From assembly GCA_009911185.1 (NCBI GenBank), contig QXWW01000006.1:62001-126000 (forward strand): a DNA stretch of 64,000 nt, read 5' to 3'. The notes beneath the pieces were generated by a model. It was given only the letters and a program-made list of their open reading frames with translations. It did not search any database and was not told the DNA's origin. The stretch is from Lachnospiraceae bacterium (lineage in GTDB: Bacteria; Bacillota; Clostridia; Lachnospirales; Lachnospiraceae). Numbering within the stretch: position 1 is the stretch's first letter; each line of letters starts with the position of its first letter. Shown one piece after another: positions 1-8,580 of this stretch. The position numbers and the translations under genes are program-made.

Positions 1-1647
1 GACAACGTAGCGTTGTGGTATGATTTTGACGATTATACTTATGAAGGCGTTGATATGGCGGCAAAAGGCGTTCGCGCTTACACATCGTCTCTTACATTAA
101 AGACCGGTGAGAGCGGGCAGATTATGGCGGAGCTGGTTCCGTATTATGCAAAGGGCGCGCTTGCGTATACGTCCGCCAATGAAAAAGTGGCCGCAGTGGA
201 CAGCGAAGGTGTGGTAAAACCTGTAGGAAACGGCGAAACGGTAATCACCGTTACCGTAAAGGATAATGCAGCCCTGGGAGAGGTGAAGATTCCGGTTACG
301 GTGGAAATGGCAGAAGAGGAGAAATGCAGCTGCGAGATTTCTGATATCGTTCTCGAAGACCAGAGCATAGAACTGGGGGCAGACGGCGCAGAGAAGACGA
401 TTTCCCTGAATCCAAGCGTGGCAATCGGCGGAGACTGTAAGTTAGAGGGTCATCCGAATCAGCCAGTTTACACATACAATGTAAAATCTGGAAGCGATGT
501 GGCAGCGGTAGACGAGAAGGGAGTAGTGACGGCAAAGAAGGCCGGTGAGGCGGTAATTACGGTGACCGCCAGCCTTGCAATTGGCGAGGGAGCCGCTCCG
601 CTTACAAAGGATAAGGATGTGAAAGTGACGGTTACCCAGGAGGGGCAAGAGACGTGTAATTGTGAGATTACAGGAATCATTCTGGAAGACCAGAGCGTAG
701 AACTGGAGGCAGACGGCGCAGCGAAGACGATTACCCTCAATCCGAGCGCAGTAATCGGCGGAGACTGTAAGTTAGAGGGTCATCCGGATCAGCCAGTTTA
801 CACATATAATGTAAAGTCTGGAGATGATGTGGCAGCGGTAGATGATAAGGGAATTGTGACAGCAAAGAAAGCCGGCGAGGCGGTAATTACGGTGACCGCC
901 AGCCTTGCAGTTGGCGAGGGAGCCGCTCCGCTTACGTTCACGAAAGAGATTAAGGTATTTGTAACCCAAAAGCCTGCCGGAGGCGGCACGCAGATACAGA
1001 CAGATTTCAGCGAATTGAACAAAACCATCGAGAAAGCCAAAGGATATAAATCCGGCGATTATACCGCCGCAAGTTTTGCAAATCTTCAGGCCGAACTGGC
1101 AAAAGCGCAGCAAGTTGCAGGCAACAGCAGTGCAACCCAGCAGCAGGTAAATGACGCCAACAACAGTCTGAACCAGGCAATCAATGGCCTGTTGAAAAAA
1201 GTTATTTCCACACAAAAGGTAACGCTTGGCGTAAAGGAGAAATACTCTGTTACGGCAAAAGGATTTACCTATAAAACATCCAACAAAAAGGTAGCGGCAG
1301 TATCTTCCAAAGGCAAGATAACCGCTAAGAAGGTGGGAACGGCAACGGTAACGGCAACGAACAAAGCCGGACAGGTTAAAATATATAAAATTACCGTTAA
1401 GAAGGCGCCAAATAAGATTGTAAAAGTAACGCCGGCAAAGAAGACGCTGAAGAAGGGCAAAAAAGTTACGCTTAAAGTGAAACTTCCCAAAGGTACTGCC
1501 GGTAAGTGCAGCTTCAAGTCTTCGAACAAGAAAGTAGCGGCTGTAAACGCAAAAGGCGTCGTAACTGCAAAGAAGAAAGGTACTGCCAGGATTACGGTTA
1601 CTACGTATAATAAAAAGAAAAAGACGGTAACGATTAAAGTTAAATAA
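1..1647 (+). CDS. Big2/FIVAR cell-surface protein, C-terminal part (5' end outside window)
   Basis: The reading frame is open from the first base, so this is the last 548 residues of a longer protein; the TTG at 13 is not a convincing start. In order it shows a short end of an upstream domain (LWYDFDD), a Big2 Ig-like domain, two near-identical 110-residue repeats each ending in a Big2-like strand set (key motif VVTAKKAGEAVITVTA), one FIVAR helical module (about residues 335-400, FSELNKTIEKAKGY), and two lysine-rich Big2 domains at the end. No LPXTG motif is present; the basic C-terminus may bind the wall non-covalently. In this family the missing N-terminus is often a glycoside hydrolase or binding module, but nothing here proves which. 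The same architecture recurs in the genes at 46522 and 53751. Confidence 0.85.
   Translation, partial: DNVALWYDFDDYTYEGVDMAAKGVRAYTSSLTLKTGESGQIMAELVPYYAKGALAYTSANEKVAAVDSEGVVKPVGNGETVITVTVKDNAALGEVKIPVTVEMAEEEKCSCEISDIVLEDQSIELGADGAEKTISLNPSVAIGGDCKLEGHPNQPVYTYNVKSGSDVAAVDEKGVVTAKKAGEAVITVTASLAIGEGAAPLTKDKDVKVTVTQEGQETCNCEITGIILEDQSVELEADGAAKTITLNPSAVIGGDCKLEGHPDQPVYTYNVKSGDDVAAVDDKGIVTAKKAGEAVITVTASLAVGEGAAPLTFTKEIKVFVTQKPAGGGTQIQTDFSELNKTIEKAKGYKSGDYTAASFANLQAELAKAQQVAGNSSATQQQVNDANNSLNQAINGLLKKVISTQKVTLGVKEKYSVTAKGFTYKTSNKKVAAVSSKGKITAKKVGTATVTATNKAGQVKIYKITVKKAPNKIVKVTPAKKTLKKGKKVTLKVKLPKGTAGKCSFKSSNKKVAAVNAKGVVTAKKKGTARITVTTYNKKKKTVTIKVK
334..975 (+). repeat. Tandem 330-bp repeat inside the surface protein gene
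   Basis: Two copies start at 334 and 664, exactly 330 bp (110 codons) apart, and stay highly similar at the DNA level; for example gtaagttagagggtcatccg occurs in both. The first copy diverges near 610-660 and the second near 940. Each copy encodes a Cys-containing linker (CSCEIS / CNCEIT) followed by an Ig-like unit. High DNA identity suggests recent duplication or gene conversion. Confidence 0.9.
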
Positions 1648-1676
1648 GTTAACCTTCTCTTTAAAACGGAGTGACG

Positions 1677-1720
1677 GAGGGCGCTGCAGAATCATCAGGA
1701 CGGATGAGGGCAGCGCCCTC
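1677..1720. terminator. GC-rich hairpin downstream of the surface protein gene
   Basis: An 11-bp perfect inverted repeat (GAGGGCGCTGC / GCAGCGCCCTC) surrounds a 22-nt loop, 30 nt after the stop codon. It is positioned like a terminator but is not followed by a U-run on the + strand, so an intrinsic terminator is not certain. Confidence 0.4.
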
Positions 1721-1750
1721 GCACTGTCTGTACATCCGGGTGAAATTACA

Positions 1751-1779
1751 TTTTCATTTATCTGGGAATGTGATACAAT
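1751..1779 (+). promoter_or_regulatory. Putative sigma-A promoter of the zinc-ribbon protein gene
   Basis: TTTTCA and TACAAT are separated by 17 bp, with a TG one base before the -10 (extended -10). It lies 34 bp before the start at 1813. Confidence 0.5.
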
Positions 1780-1812
1780 GGGACATAAAGAGAGGAATGG
1801 TGAGGATTTGAC

Positions 1813-4572
1813 ATGATTCTGTTGAAAGCAAACAGCGAACTGAAGAATATATTTGGACGCATGTTAAAGGCGATGAAGGTAAATGTGACCTGGACGGGGA
1901 ATTTTGTAGTGTTGAATAATTTTCTTATACTGTCCGGCAGCGTACGTTCTCTGGTCTTTAATTTTGACAACCGCAAAGTGAATACGAATATTATTGAATT
2001 GCCGGAACGTGAGGATGACATGGAAGCGGTCGAGGATAATGAATTTCTCACCAATGTATTGAATATGTCCCTGTATGCATTTGGGAAATGGGGCGTAATC
2101 AAAGGTATCCGGGTGGAGCAGGATTATAGCCGGCTCAATAACCTGTTTCAGGAAATTTTGAAAGATATGAAGATTACGCCGGGGTTTCGTGACGATAATT
2201 TTCGTTTTTATAAAGAAAATGTCCAGATAACCTATGAAGAAGTGGTTCAGGCGGCGATAGAAGAAGGAAAACGCAAGGCTCAGGAAGTGAAGGAAGAAGA
2301 GAATCAGCCGCAAGAGCATTTGGGACTGTGGCATAAAATATGCTGGAAGATGGAGCGCTGCAGTTTTGCCAAGAGTGAGCTAACCGAATATGAAAGGAAC
2401 GCGTCCCGTTTGGGAAATAACTTTTACCTCACAGGATTTCATTGTGCTGCATGCGGCAAGAAGCTGTTTATGGTAATTTATCCGGAGGGAGAGGAATACC
2501 CGGTGGACACCCAGGAGGGAAAAGTATATCTGGCAAGAGCCTATACTTGTCAGGAGTGCAGCAGTTTCTATACGCCGCGGCCGGGAAAGCTGCTGATAGA
2601 AGGGGATGTGTATTCTCTGAAATTTGGCGGCGACAAAGATGCGTACGATGATTATCAGGAGCTTTTGGGAACTGCCGGAGAGCGGACGGCCAACTATCAT
2701 TTTAATGAATATGAATGGGAACGAGGGAAAAGTAAAGAGCCGCAAACCATCGAACGCGCCTGTGCGGAAATGGAAGATATGACGGAGGAAGAACTGCTTG
2801 CGCTGGACGGGAAGCTGGAAGCAGGTTTTTATCCCCGGACGAAAGCCGCGCCGTACCGGAGGAGAATCCAGGAACTGCTGCGAAGGAAGAAAGATGATAA
2901 CGCACGAAATTCTCAGAAGGAACGGCAAAGTTTGAGTGAAAGCCGGGAAAATGGTTTGGGGAAGGAAGACAAAAGCGCCGGTCAAAAAAACACGCCCCGC
3001 GAAACGGCGCAGTGGACGAATGCAGGGACAGCCGTCAGCAATGCGGCAGCAGCCCGCAATATGGATGGAACGAATGGGCAAAGTAACATACGACACGCGT
3101 ATGGGGAAAGCGCAGCAATATCCGGGGCGGCCGGAGAGAATGCAGAAGAAAAAATGCTTCCCGCAGATCGGCGCGGCAGCCGGAAAACGTCTGCAGGCAC
3201 AGACGCGAAAAGCAGAACGGCCACAGATAAGTATGACGCACGTATGAAAGTGCTGAACCGTATGTCTCTGCGTCAAATCCAGGAACTGAGGCGTCAGATT
3301 CAAGCCGACGCCGAATTGGATCATGTTCAGAAATCAAACTACAGCAATCAGATACAGCAGGCGGCAGAAAAGAAAGAAACGGAAGAAGTAAAGCAGAAAG
3401 CGGAACATTGTAAGGAGAAGTCTTACAGCACCATTACAAAGGTTATGGGCGAGATAGAGAAATCGCGGGCGTCAGAACCGGAAAAAATGCAGGTTTTAAC
3501 GCAATTAGAGGAACTGAGGAAGAAACGGGGGCAGACGGAAGCAAAGCAGCTTGTGGAATCAGCGCCAGTGAATATGAGCCATAACCAATATCAGAATTTC
3601 CGGGAAAAGCTGTCTTTGTATCAGGATGTGGATGTCTCCCAATATGAGGAAATGTTAAAGGAAAAGCGGAAACAGGCCGGGAAGCTGGAACTGGAACATA
3701 TGCTGCGGCGGGTGAAAAAGGGCGACCGCAAGAGTTTGATGAATATGTTGAATCAGATAAAGGAGGGATTTTCAGAAGAGGATGCTGCGCCGGTGCGCAA
3801 AGAAATCGAAGACAGACTTTGGAAGCTCGACGAGGCGGCGATTGACAAGATTTGCCCGAATATCATGGGAATGAGCTTTGACGAGGCGGCAGAGGCTTAT
3901 GAAAAAATTGAAGGCGGAGTGTTTCTTCCGGAATTAAAGACCAATACCCTGGAAATGATTGACAAACGTCTTACGAAGCTGAAAATGGATGAATGCGGAC
4001 TGCTGGTGGAGAAGTTAAAAGAGGAGTTAAAAGGCAGAGTCAGGGACTTACAGCGTCTTCATTTCTATGAGGTGCGTAAAATCATGCGGGGAGACTGGGA
4101 ACCGGAAGAGGCACAACTGGCGGCTGCGGCGCTTAATACTTACGCGGCGGACAGGAGCCGTTATGAATATCCAATTCTCATTTGCGACTCATCCGCAAGA
4201 AAGAATGGAAGAGAAGGGTTTCTGCTGACGCCCGATCATATTTTCTATAACAGTACTTTTAACAGCGAAAAGATTCCAGTGCGTACTGTAACAGAAATAC
4301 GGGGAAATACCGGACTTTTGAATCGCGGCATTTATGTAAGCCGGAAAAACGGCGTAAAAACGAAAATTCCTGGAGGGATTCCAGCCAGAGAACTGGAAAA
4401 CTTTGGAGAAGTGTTGGATCAGTTTGTATCATATCTTCAGGAAAAACCGGAGTCCAGGAGTATTTCTTATCTGGCAAAGGAAATGCATGAGGTGAAGTGC
4501 TGTTACCGCTGCGGATTTACATATCAGGAAGGAAATATATGTCCCAAATGTGGGAATCAGGCAAACCGCTGA
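1813..4572 (+). CDS. Uncharacterised zinc-ribbon / coiled-coil / PH-like protein (919 aa)
   Basis: I do not recognise a named family for the whole protein. The start is the ATG at 1813 after a GTGAGG site. The N-terminal ~150 residues are a compact alpha/beta region of unknown type. A four-cysteine zinc-ribbon-like module follows (C211xxC214 ... C246xxC249), then a long, charged, low-complexity and coiled-coil stretch (about 300-760, rich in E, K, Q, R). Near the C-terminus (about 775-880) is a beta-rich segment resembling a bacterial PH-like domain (YPILICDSSARKNGREGFLL), and the protein ends in a second zinc ribbon (C897xxC900 ... C910xxC913). There is no signal peptide or membrane segment, so it is probably cytosolic, perhaps a scaffold or nucleic-acid-associated protein; that is inference. 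It is transcribed alone. Confidence 0.8.
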   Translation: MILLKANSELKNIFGRMLKAMKVNVTWTGNFVVLNNFLILSGSVRSLVFNFDNRKVNTNIIELPEREDDMEAVEDNEFLTNVLNMSLYAFGKWGVIKGIRVEQDYSRLNNLFQEILKDMKITPGFRDDNFRFYKENVQITYEEVVQAAIEEGKRKAQEVKEEENQPQEHLGLWHKICWKMERCSFAKSELTEYERNASRLGNNFYLTGFHCAACGKKLFMVIYPEGEEYPVDTQEGKVYLARAYTCQECSSFYTPRPGKLLIEGDVYSLKFGGDKDAYDDYQELLGTAGERTANYHFNEYEWERGKSKEPQTIERACAEMEDMTEEELLALDGKLEAGFYPRTKAAPYRRRIQELLRRKKDDNARNSQKERQSLSESRENGLGKEDKSAGQKNTPRETAQWTNAGTAVSNAAAARNMDGTNGQSNIRHAYGESAAISGAAGENAEEKMLPADRRGSRKTSAGTDAKSRTATDKYDARMKVLNRMSLRQIQELRRQIQADAELDHVQKSNYSNQIQQAAEKKETEEVKQKAEHCKEKSYSTITKVMGEIEKSRASEPEKMQVLTQLEELRKKRGQTEAKQLVESAPVNMSHNQYQNFREKLSLYQDVDVSQYEEMLKEKRKQAGKLELEHMLRRVKKGDRKSLMNMLNQIKEGFSEEDAAPVRKEIEDRLWKLDEAAIDKICPNIMGMSFDEAAEAYEKIEGGVFLPELKTNTLEMIDKRLTKLKMDECGLLVEKLKEELKGRVRDLQRLHFYEVRKIMRGDWEPEEAQLAAAALNTYAADRSRYEYPILICDSSARKNGREGFLLTPDHIFYNSTFNSEKIPVRTVTEIRGNTGLLNRGIYVSRKNGVKTKIPGGIPARELENFGEVLDQFVSYLQEKPESRSISYLAKEMHEVKCCYRCGFTYQEGNICPKCGNQANR

Positions 4573-4626
4573 CGATCTGCCGGCAAATGGTTCAGGACAG
4601 CAGGCACAAAAGCGGACCGGAAGCGT

Positions 4627-4884
4627 TTAATCTTTGCCCATTAAATTGCGGAGCGGATTGACCTTTTTGGCCCGTTCCATAATATCATCTGCATTCTGCA
4701 GCAAATATTGGCTTAACTGTGATATTTCCTCTGGAGTAAATCCGGAGGATTTTTCAATTTTACCAGAGGGAAGAATGCCTTCTGCGTGATCTGTGCCGCG
4801 TTCAAAATAAATATGTACCAGCTTCTGTCCCTTCCGGTTGATAATGCCGGAATGAGTCATACGTAATTCTTCAGATTGTTTCAT
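4627..4884 (-). CDS. Small conserved-looking hypothetical protein (85 aa)
   Basis: Unrecognised 85-residue soluble protein. The start is supported by an AAGGGGGC site about 8 bases before the ATG at 4884. It reads as an N-terminal beta-rich half (HSGIINRKGQKLVHIYFERG) and a C-terminal helical half (FTPEEISQLSQYLLQN) with a basic tail. It has no cysteines, membrane segment or recognisable catalytic motif. It is convergent with the 919-residue gene (54 bp between stops) and divergent from the patatin gene. Codon use resembles its neighbours, so it is probably a real lineage gene. Confidence 0.7.
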   Translation of the reverse strand: MKQSEELRMTHSGIINRKGQKLVHIYFERGTDHAEGILPSGKIEKSSGFTPEEISQLSQYLLQNADDIMERAKKVNPLRNLMGKD

Positions 4885-5029
4885 AGAAACGCCCCCTTAT
4901 TGTGTAATAATTCTCTCATAGCTACCTTAAAACTGCTTTTATTCAGGGTAACATAAAAACTGCAGGTATTCAAGATAAATAGGAAAAAAACAATAAAGGG
5001 AATTAAATGGTCAGTAAATAAAAAAACAG

Positions 5030-5058
5030 TTGGCGGAATTTGAAACTTGCGCTAAAAT
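5030..5058 (+). promoter_or_regulatory. Putative sigma-A promoter of the patatin gene
   Basis: TTGGCG and TAAAAT are separated by 17 bp, ending 37 bp before the start codon at 5096. Confidence 0.5.
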
Positions 5059-5095
5059 AGAAAAGATGAGATTTTTTGAAAGGAATGAATGAAAC

Positions 5096-5965
5096 ATGAA
5101 ACTTGGAATTACCATGGAAGGCGGAGCGAGCCGCACGGTATTTAGCTGTGGTGTAACAGATGCATTTTTGGAAGAAAATATCATGCCGGATTATTTTATC
5201 GGTGTGTCGGCGGGAATCGCCTATGGGGTATCCTACTTATCAAAACAGAAAGGAAGAAATCTGACGATTGTTCAGAAATATATGAAAGACAAGCGTTATA
5301 TGGGCGTCCGGCATCTGCTGAAAAATAAAAATTTTTATAATATCCCTTTTGTGTTCGGAGAGGTTCCCAATAAGCTGGAGGCATTTGATTATCAGGCGTT
5401 TGCGGATTTTCCGGGAAAGGTGGAAGCCTGTGTGACCAATATCCATACGGGAAAGCCGGAGTATCTGGAGGTGCCAAGGAGGGATGATCAGTTTGAAGTA
5501 CTGGTAGCCAGTTGCGCGCTGCCTATTTTATTTCAGCCAGTGAAGGTGGGGAAGCGTTATTATCTGGACGGGGGTCTGTCTGATTCGATTCCCTACCAAC
5601 ATGCGATAGAAGAAGGCTGCGACAAGAATATTGTCATTCTCACCAGAGAAAGAGGTTATGTGAAAAAACCGGAGCGCGCTGGCGACATTTCCAGCAGGCT
5701 TTATAAAAAGTATCCGAAAATCGTGGAGGATATCAAGACCAGGCCGGAGAAATACAATGCCTGTATGGAAGAATTGATGGAGAAAGAGAAGTCGGGAGAG
5801 ATTTTTGTGATTGCCCCGGAGACTACTTACGGCATCGGCAGAACGGAATCAGATCCGGATAAACTGACAAAACTTTACGAGGAAGGTTATCAGCAGGCGC
5901 AAAAACAGATGGAAGATTTGAAACGCTATCTGGGTATGGAAACAGAGAGCAGCCGTTCCGAATAA
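5096..5965 (+). CDS. Patatin-like phospholipase family protein
   Basis: A 289-residue patatin-fold lipid acyl hydrolase of the RssA type. The oxyanion-hole loop is EGGASR (residues 8-13), the nucleophile elbow is GVSAG with Ser38, and the catalytic Asp lies in DGG (Asp158); this is the Ser-Asp dyad of patatins. Length fits the bacterial cytosolic family and no signal peptide is present. A good site, AAAGGAATG, precedes the ATG. It is followed after 11 bp by a histidine phosphatase gene whose Shine-Dalgarno overlaps its stop, so the two are probably co-transcribed. The physiological lipid substrate cannot be told from sequence. Confidence 0.9.
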   Translation: MKLGITMEGGASRTVFSCGVTDAFLEENIMPDYFIGVSAGIAYGVSYLSKQKGRNLTIVQKYMKDKRYMGVRHLLKNKNFYNIPFVFGEVPNKLEAFDYQAFADFPGKVEACVTNIHTGKPEYLEVPRRDDQFEVLVASCALPILFQPVKVGKRYYLDGGLSDSIPYQHAIEEGCDKNIVILTRERGYVKKPERAGDISSRLYKKYPKIVEDIKTRPEKYNACMEELMEKEKSGEIFVIAPETTYGIGRTESDPDKLTKLYEEGYQQAQKQMEDLKRYLGMETESSRSE

Positions 5966-5976
5966 GGAGGATGTTT

Positions 5977-6597
5977 GTGAAATGCTATCTGATCCGCCAC
6001 GGCGCCACGCAGGGGAATCTGCAGGGGCGTTATGTAGGCGGCACTGACGAACCGGTACTGCCGGACAGGCTGGAAATACTAAATAATCTCAGACATACGA
6101 TTTCTGCCGTGGACCATGCGTTTACAAGCCCGTATCTCCGCTGCCGCCAGAGCGCAGAAGCGTTGTTTTCAAATTCCGTGGTGGTTCCAGAAATTATCTG
6201 CGATTTCAGGGAGATGGATTTTGGAGAATTTGAGTATAAAAATTTTCAGGAATTAAATGGAAATAAAGAGTATCAAAAATATATTGACAGCGGGGGAGCC
6301 ACCGCTTTTCCAGGCGGAGAAGAGCCGCAGCATTTTAAGGCGCGCTGCCGCCGCGCATTTTTGTCATGTGTCGGTAAAGCCCGGGCGCGGAGCTTTGAGA
6401 CAGTGGGATTTGCGCTGCATGGCGGAACCATTATGGCTGTGATGGAAGCCTGGGGGGAACCTCGCAGAGATTATTTTGCATATCAGGTGAAGAATGGATG
6501 CGGCTATGAGGTGGAAGCCGTTTTTCAGCCGCAGTTACGGTTACAGGTAAAAAGGGAGATATCTGCTGACACCGGATTCACAAAGCAAGGAGGATGA
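5977..6597 (+). CDS. Histidine phosphatase family protein (phosphoglycerate mutase-like)
   Basis: The branch-2H phosphatase signature LIRHGATQGN lies at the N-terminus and carries the phospho-accepting His; ALHGG near residue 145 gives the second catalytic His. About 206 residues is normal for cofactor-dependent mutase-like phosphatases such as CobC or GpmB. I place the start at GTG 5977: the AAGGAGG site ends at 5970, leaving 6 bases before GTG, whereas the ATG at 5971 would have no spacing. The substrate is unknown; alpha-ribazole phosphate or a sugar phosphate are both possible. It likely forms an operon with the patatin gene. Confidence 0.88.
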   Translation: MKCYLIRHGATQGNLQGRYVGGTDEPVLPDRLEILNNLRHTISAVDHAFTSPYLRCRQSAEALFSNSVVVPEIICDFREMDFGEFEYKNFQELNGNKEYQKYIDSGGATAFPGGEEPQHFKARCRRAFLSCVGKARARSFETVGFALHGGTIMAVMEAWGEPRRDYFAYQVKNGCGYEVEAVFQPQLRLQVKREISADTGFTKQGG

Positions 6598-6741
6598 TTA
6601 TAAAAAAGCGGCTGCAATGGGAACTATTATATTTATTTACCTGGCGGCCATAGTACCAGTATTTTTGTTTGTGAATGGAAAGGCAGTTTTGGATACATGG
6701 TATAAAAGCAGAACAAGTTTTTTGGATGGAAGGAGACAGAA

Positions 6742-7416
6742 ATGTCAGAGACAATGTTTGCATCTGTTTATAAAGAAATCTTTCCCTTCTGGGAAAAAAT
6801 ATCAGAAACGGACAGAGAATATATTTGTCAAAATTCTTATGTGATTACATATCCCAAAGGGAAAAATATCCATGATGGCAGTGAGTGTTCGGGGGTAATC
6901 CTGGTACGTTCGGGCAGTCTCCGGCTTTCTATCATGTCAGATGAGGGCAAGGATATCACACTTTACCGCCTGCACAAAGGCGAACTGTGCATGTTGTCTG
7001 CTTCCTGCGTGCTGGATGCTATTACCTTTGATGTGTTTTTGGATGTGGAAGAGGAGAGTGAATGCTTTGTGATTAGCGGCCCTGCTTTTGCGGCGGTTTC
7101 AGAACGGAATCCGGATATCCGCATCTTTGCGCTGGAAACGGCGGTCAGCCGCTTTTCCGATGTGATGTGGGTGATGCAGCAAATTCTTTTTATGAGTATG
7201 GATAAGCGTCTGGCAATTTTCCTGTCCGATGAGGCGGCGCGCACCGGTTCGGACACCATTGCCTTAACGCACGGGCAGATAGCCCGGTATATGGGCTCCG
7301 CCCGCGAGGTTGTGTCCAGGATGCTGAAATATTTTGCCAGTGAAGGGATTGTGGAGGTAAGCAGAGGCGGTGTCACCATTCTTGATAAGAAGCGTCTCCG
7401 CAAATTGGCCCTTTAG
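6742..7416 (+). CDS. Crp/Fnr family transcriptional regulator
   Basis: A 224-residue regulator with an N-terminal cyclic-nucleotide-binding-like jelly roll (about 20-140), a long dimerisation helix, and a C-terminal winged helix-turn-helix with the recognition region IARYMGSAREVVSRMLKY. The Fnr N-terminal cysteine cluster is absent, but two cysteines sit in ELCMLSASC within the effector domain, which could sense redox or a thiol; this is inference. The start has an AAGGAGA site. It converges with the thioredoxin operon (7 bp between stops). A perfect 7-3-7 palindrome of Crp type lies before that operon, so its neighbours are its likely targets. Confidence 0.9.
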   Translation: MSETMFASVYKEIFPFWEKISETDREYICQNSYVITYPKGKNIHDGSECSGVILVRSGSLRLSIMSDEGKDITLYRLHKGELCMLSASCVLDAITFDVFLDVEEESECFVISGPAFAAVSERNPDIRIFALETAVSRFSDVMWVMQQILFMSMDKRLAIFLSDEAARTGSDTIALTHGQIARYMGSAREVVSRMLKYFASEGIVEVSRGGVTILDKKRLRKLAL

Positions 7417-7423
7417 CGCAATT

Positions 7424-7735
7424 TTAAACGCGCGCTAACATGGCAAGGATATCTGCTTTTGGTCTTGCGCCTGCTGACCTGCTGATCAGTTCTCCGTTTT
7501 TCATGACAGCCAGCGTGGGAATGCTTAAGACTTTGAACTGTTGCGCCAGTTCCGGTTCCTTATCTACATTGATTTTGCCTATCAGATATTGCGGATGTTC
7601 CTCCGCGATTTCTTCTACGATAGGAGACACCATGCGGCAGGGACCGCACCAATCAGCATAGAAATCTAAAAGCACTGGTTTGTCGCTGCTTTTGACAGAG
7701 TCAAAATTATTTTTGTTAATACTGAGTACAGACAT
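7424..7735 (-). CDS. trxA: Thioredoxin
   Basis: A 103-residue classical thioredoxin with the WCGPC active site (Cys30-Cys33), the structural Asp24 before it, and the cis-proline loop IPTL. It reduces protein disulphides in the cytoplasm. The frame runs open far upstream, but the real start is the ATG at 7735, which follows an AAGGAAGG site; upstream residues would encode the other strand's membrane gene out of frame. It is the last gene of a three-gene operon with a ferredoxin and a 4Fe-4S membrane protein, which suggests it receives or disposes of electrons in that system. Confidence 0.95.
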   Translation of the reverse strand: MSVLSINKNNFDSVKSSDKPVLLDFYADWCGPCRMVSPIVEEIAEEHPQYLIGKINVDKEPELAQQFKVLSIPTLAVMKNGELISRSAGARPKADILAMLARV

Positions 7736-7776
7736 AAGAACTACCTTCCTTTCTCTATTGCGTTGCGTGAAGCGTA

Positions 7777-8361
7777 TCATTTTTGATTCTTGTTTCTTGC
7801 TTTGCATATAAGCTGCGTCATGGTCCCCATAGGGCAGTATACGCACCAGGAACGGGGTTTGAATAGAACCATGGTAAGGAACCCCAGCACAGTGGAGGTG
7901 AGCATTACGCTGTAGAAACCAAAGGCAAATTGTGCGGTGCCTTGCGAAAACAGTGTCCCGTGATAGGCCCAGTTCCACGGAAGCCTGAATGTCCACAACA
8001 ATGTTACGGTTGTGCTGAGCGTTCTGGTTCCTTCGAATACCAGCCAGGTATTCCACAGCATGAGAAAAAACATCGTAAAAAAGAATATTAAGAATCCATA
8101 GCGGAAATACTTTGACTTCATCCACCTGGGAATATCTTTTTTCCGGGAGAGTCCGAACCTGCCGCCTATAAGGGAAAATAACTGTCCTCTGCCGCAATAT
8201 TTATTGCAATAGGCTTTATTGCCTTTTGCGGCCGCGATAAAGAGCGGGATGAAAAAGCAGAGAAGACCCAGCCAGGCAAACAGGATATTGAAAAATCCCA
8301 GGATCAGATACGTAAGCGAGACAACCCACAGGTAATCATACCATTTCTTTTTTTCTTTCAT
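7777..8361 (-). CDS. 4Fe-4S-type membrane protein (NapH/CcoG-like)
   Basis: A 194-residue integral membrane protein with about four hydrophobic segments and two cysteine pairs flanking them: CNKYCGRGQ near residue 53 and CVYCPMG near the C-terminus, typical of the NapH/RdxA/CcoG-type membrane electron-transfer family though without a full ferredoxin domain. The start is ATG 8361, which overlaps the ferredoxin stop by four bases (ATGA) and has a GGAGGTGG site; the longer upstream extension is spurious. It presumably anchors the adjacent ferredoxin at the membrane and moves electrons towards thioredoxin or an extracytoplasmic partner; that role is inferred from context. Confidence 0.85.
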   Translation of the reverse strand: MKEKKKWYDYLWVVSLTYLILGFFNILFAWLGLLCFFIPLFIAAAKGNKAYCNKYCGRGQLFSLIGGRFGLSRKKDIPRWMKSKYFRYGFLIFFFTMFFLMLWNTWLVFEGTRTLSTTVTLLWTFRLPWNWAYHGTLFSQGTAQFAFGFYSVMLTSTVLGFLTMVLFKPRSWCVYCPMGTMTQLICKARNKNQK

Positions 8362-8555
8362 ATTTGCGCCACCTCCAGCGTAATGATGCTTGCAGGGCAT
8401 TCTTTTGCACATTTTCCACATCCAATGCATAATTCTTTGTTAATATTGGCATAGACACCATGGGGAATGCTGATCGCGTTTCGCGGACAAACTTTTATGC
8501 AGCATCCGCAGGCAACGCATTCAGGAATACTGACAGCCGCTTTTCTTTTTGTCAT
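8358..8555 (-). CDS. 2[4Fe-4S] ferredoxin-type protein
   Basis: A 65-residue protein with two perfect cluster motifs, CVACGCCIKVCP and CIGCGKCAKECP, spaced as in clostridial ferredoxins. The start at 8555 follows AAGGAGC; the further upstream ATG at 8621 falls inside the regulatory palindrome and is not used. First gene of the ferredoxin / membrane 4Fe-4S protein / thioredoxin operon. It is a soluble low-potential electron carrier. Confidence 0.92.
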   Translation of the reverse strand: MTKRKAAVSIPECVACGCCIKVCPRNAISIPHGVYANINKELCIGCGKCAKECPASIITLEVAQI

Positions 8556-8580
8556 GATAAAGCTCCTTTTGTTTTTATTC

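Noticed and set aside
2442-3337. Several 60-300 codon frames opposite or beside the 919-residue gene
   Set aside because: They are other-frame readings of the zinc-ribbon gene, without ribosome sites or family features.
6587-6844. Frame reading KKAAAMGTIIFIYLAAIVPVF and on, a possible small membrane protein between the phosphatase and Crp genes
   Set aside because: It looks like a membrane segment, but the only ATG (6617) is 23 bases from the AAGGAGG site and the frame runs out inside the Crp gene. Perhaps a relic; not called.
7736-8197. Upstream extension of the thioredoxin frame to 257 residues
   Set aside because: It overlaps the 4Fe-4S membrane protein gene on the same strand in another frame; the ATG at 7735 has a good site and gives the normal thioredoxin length.
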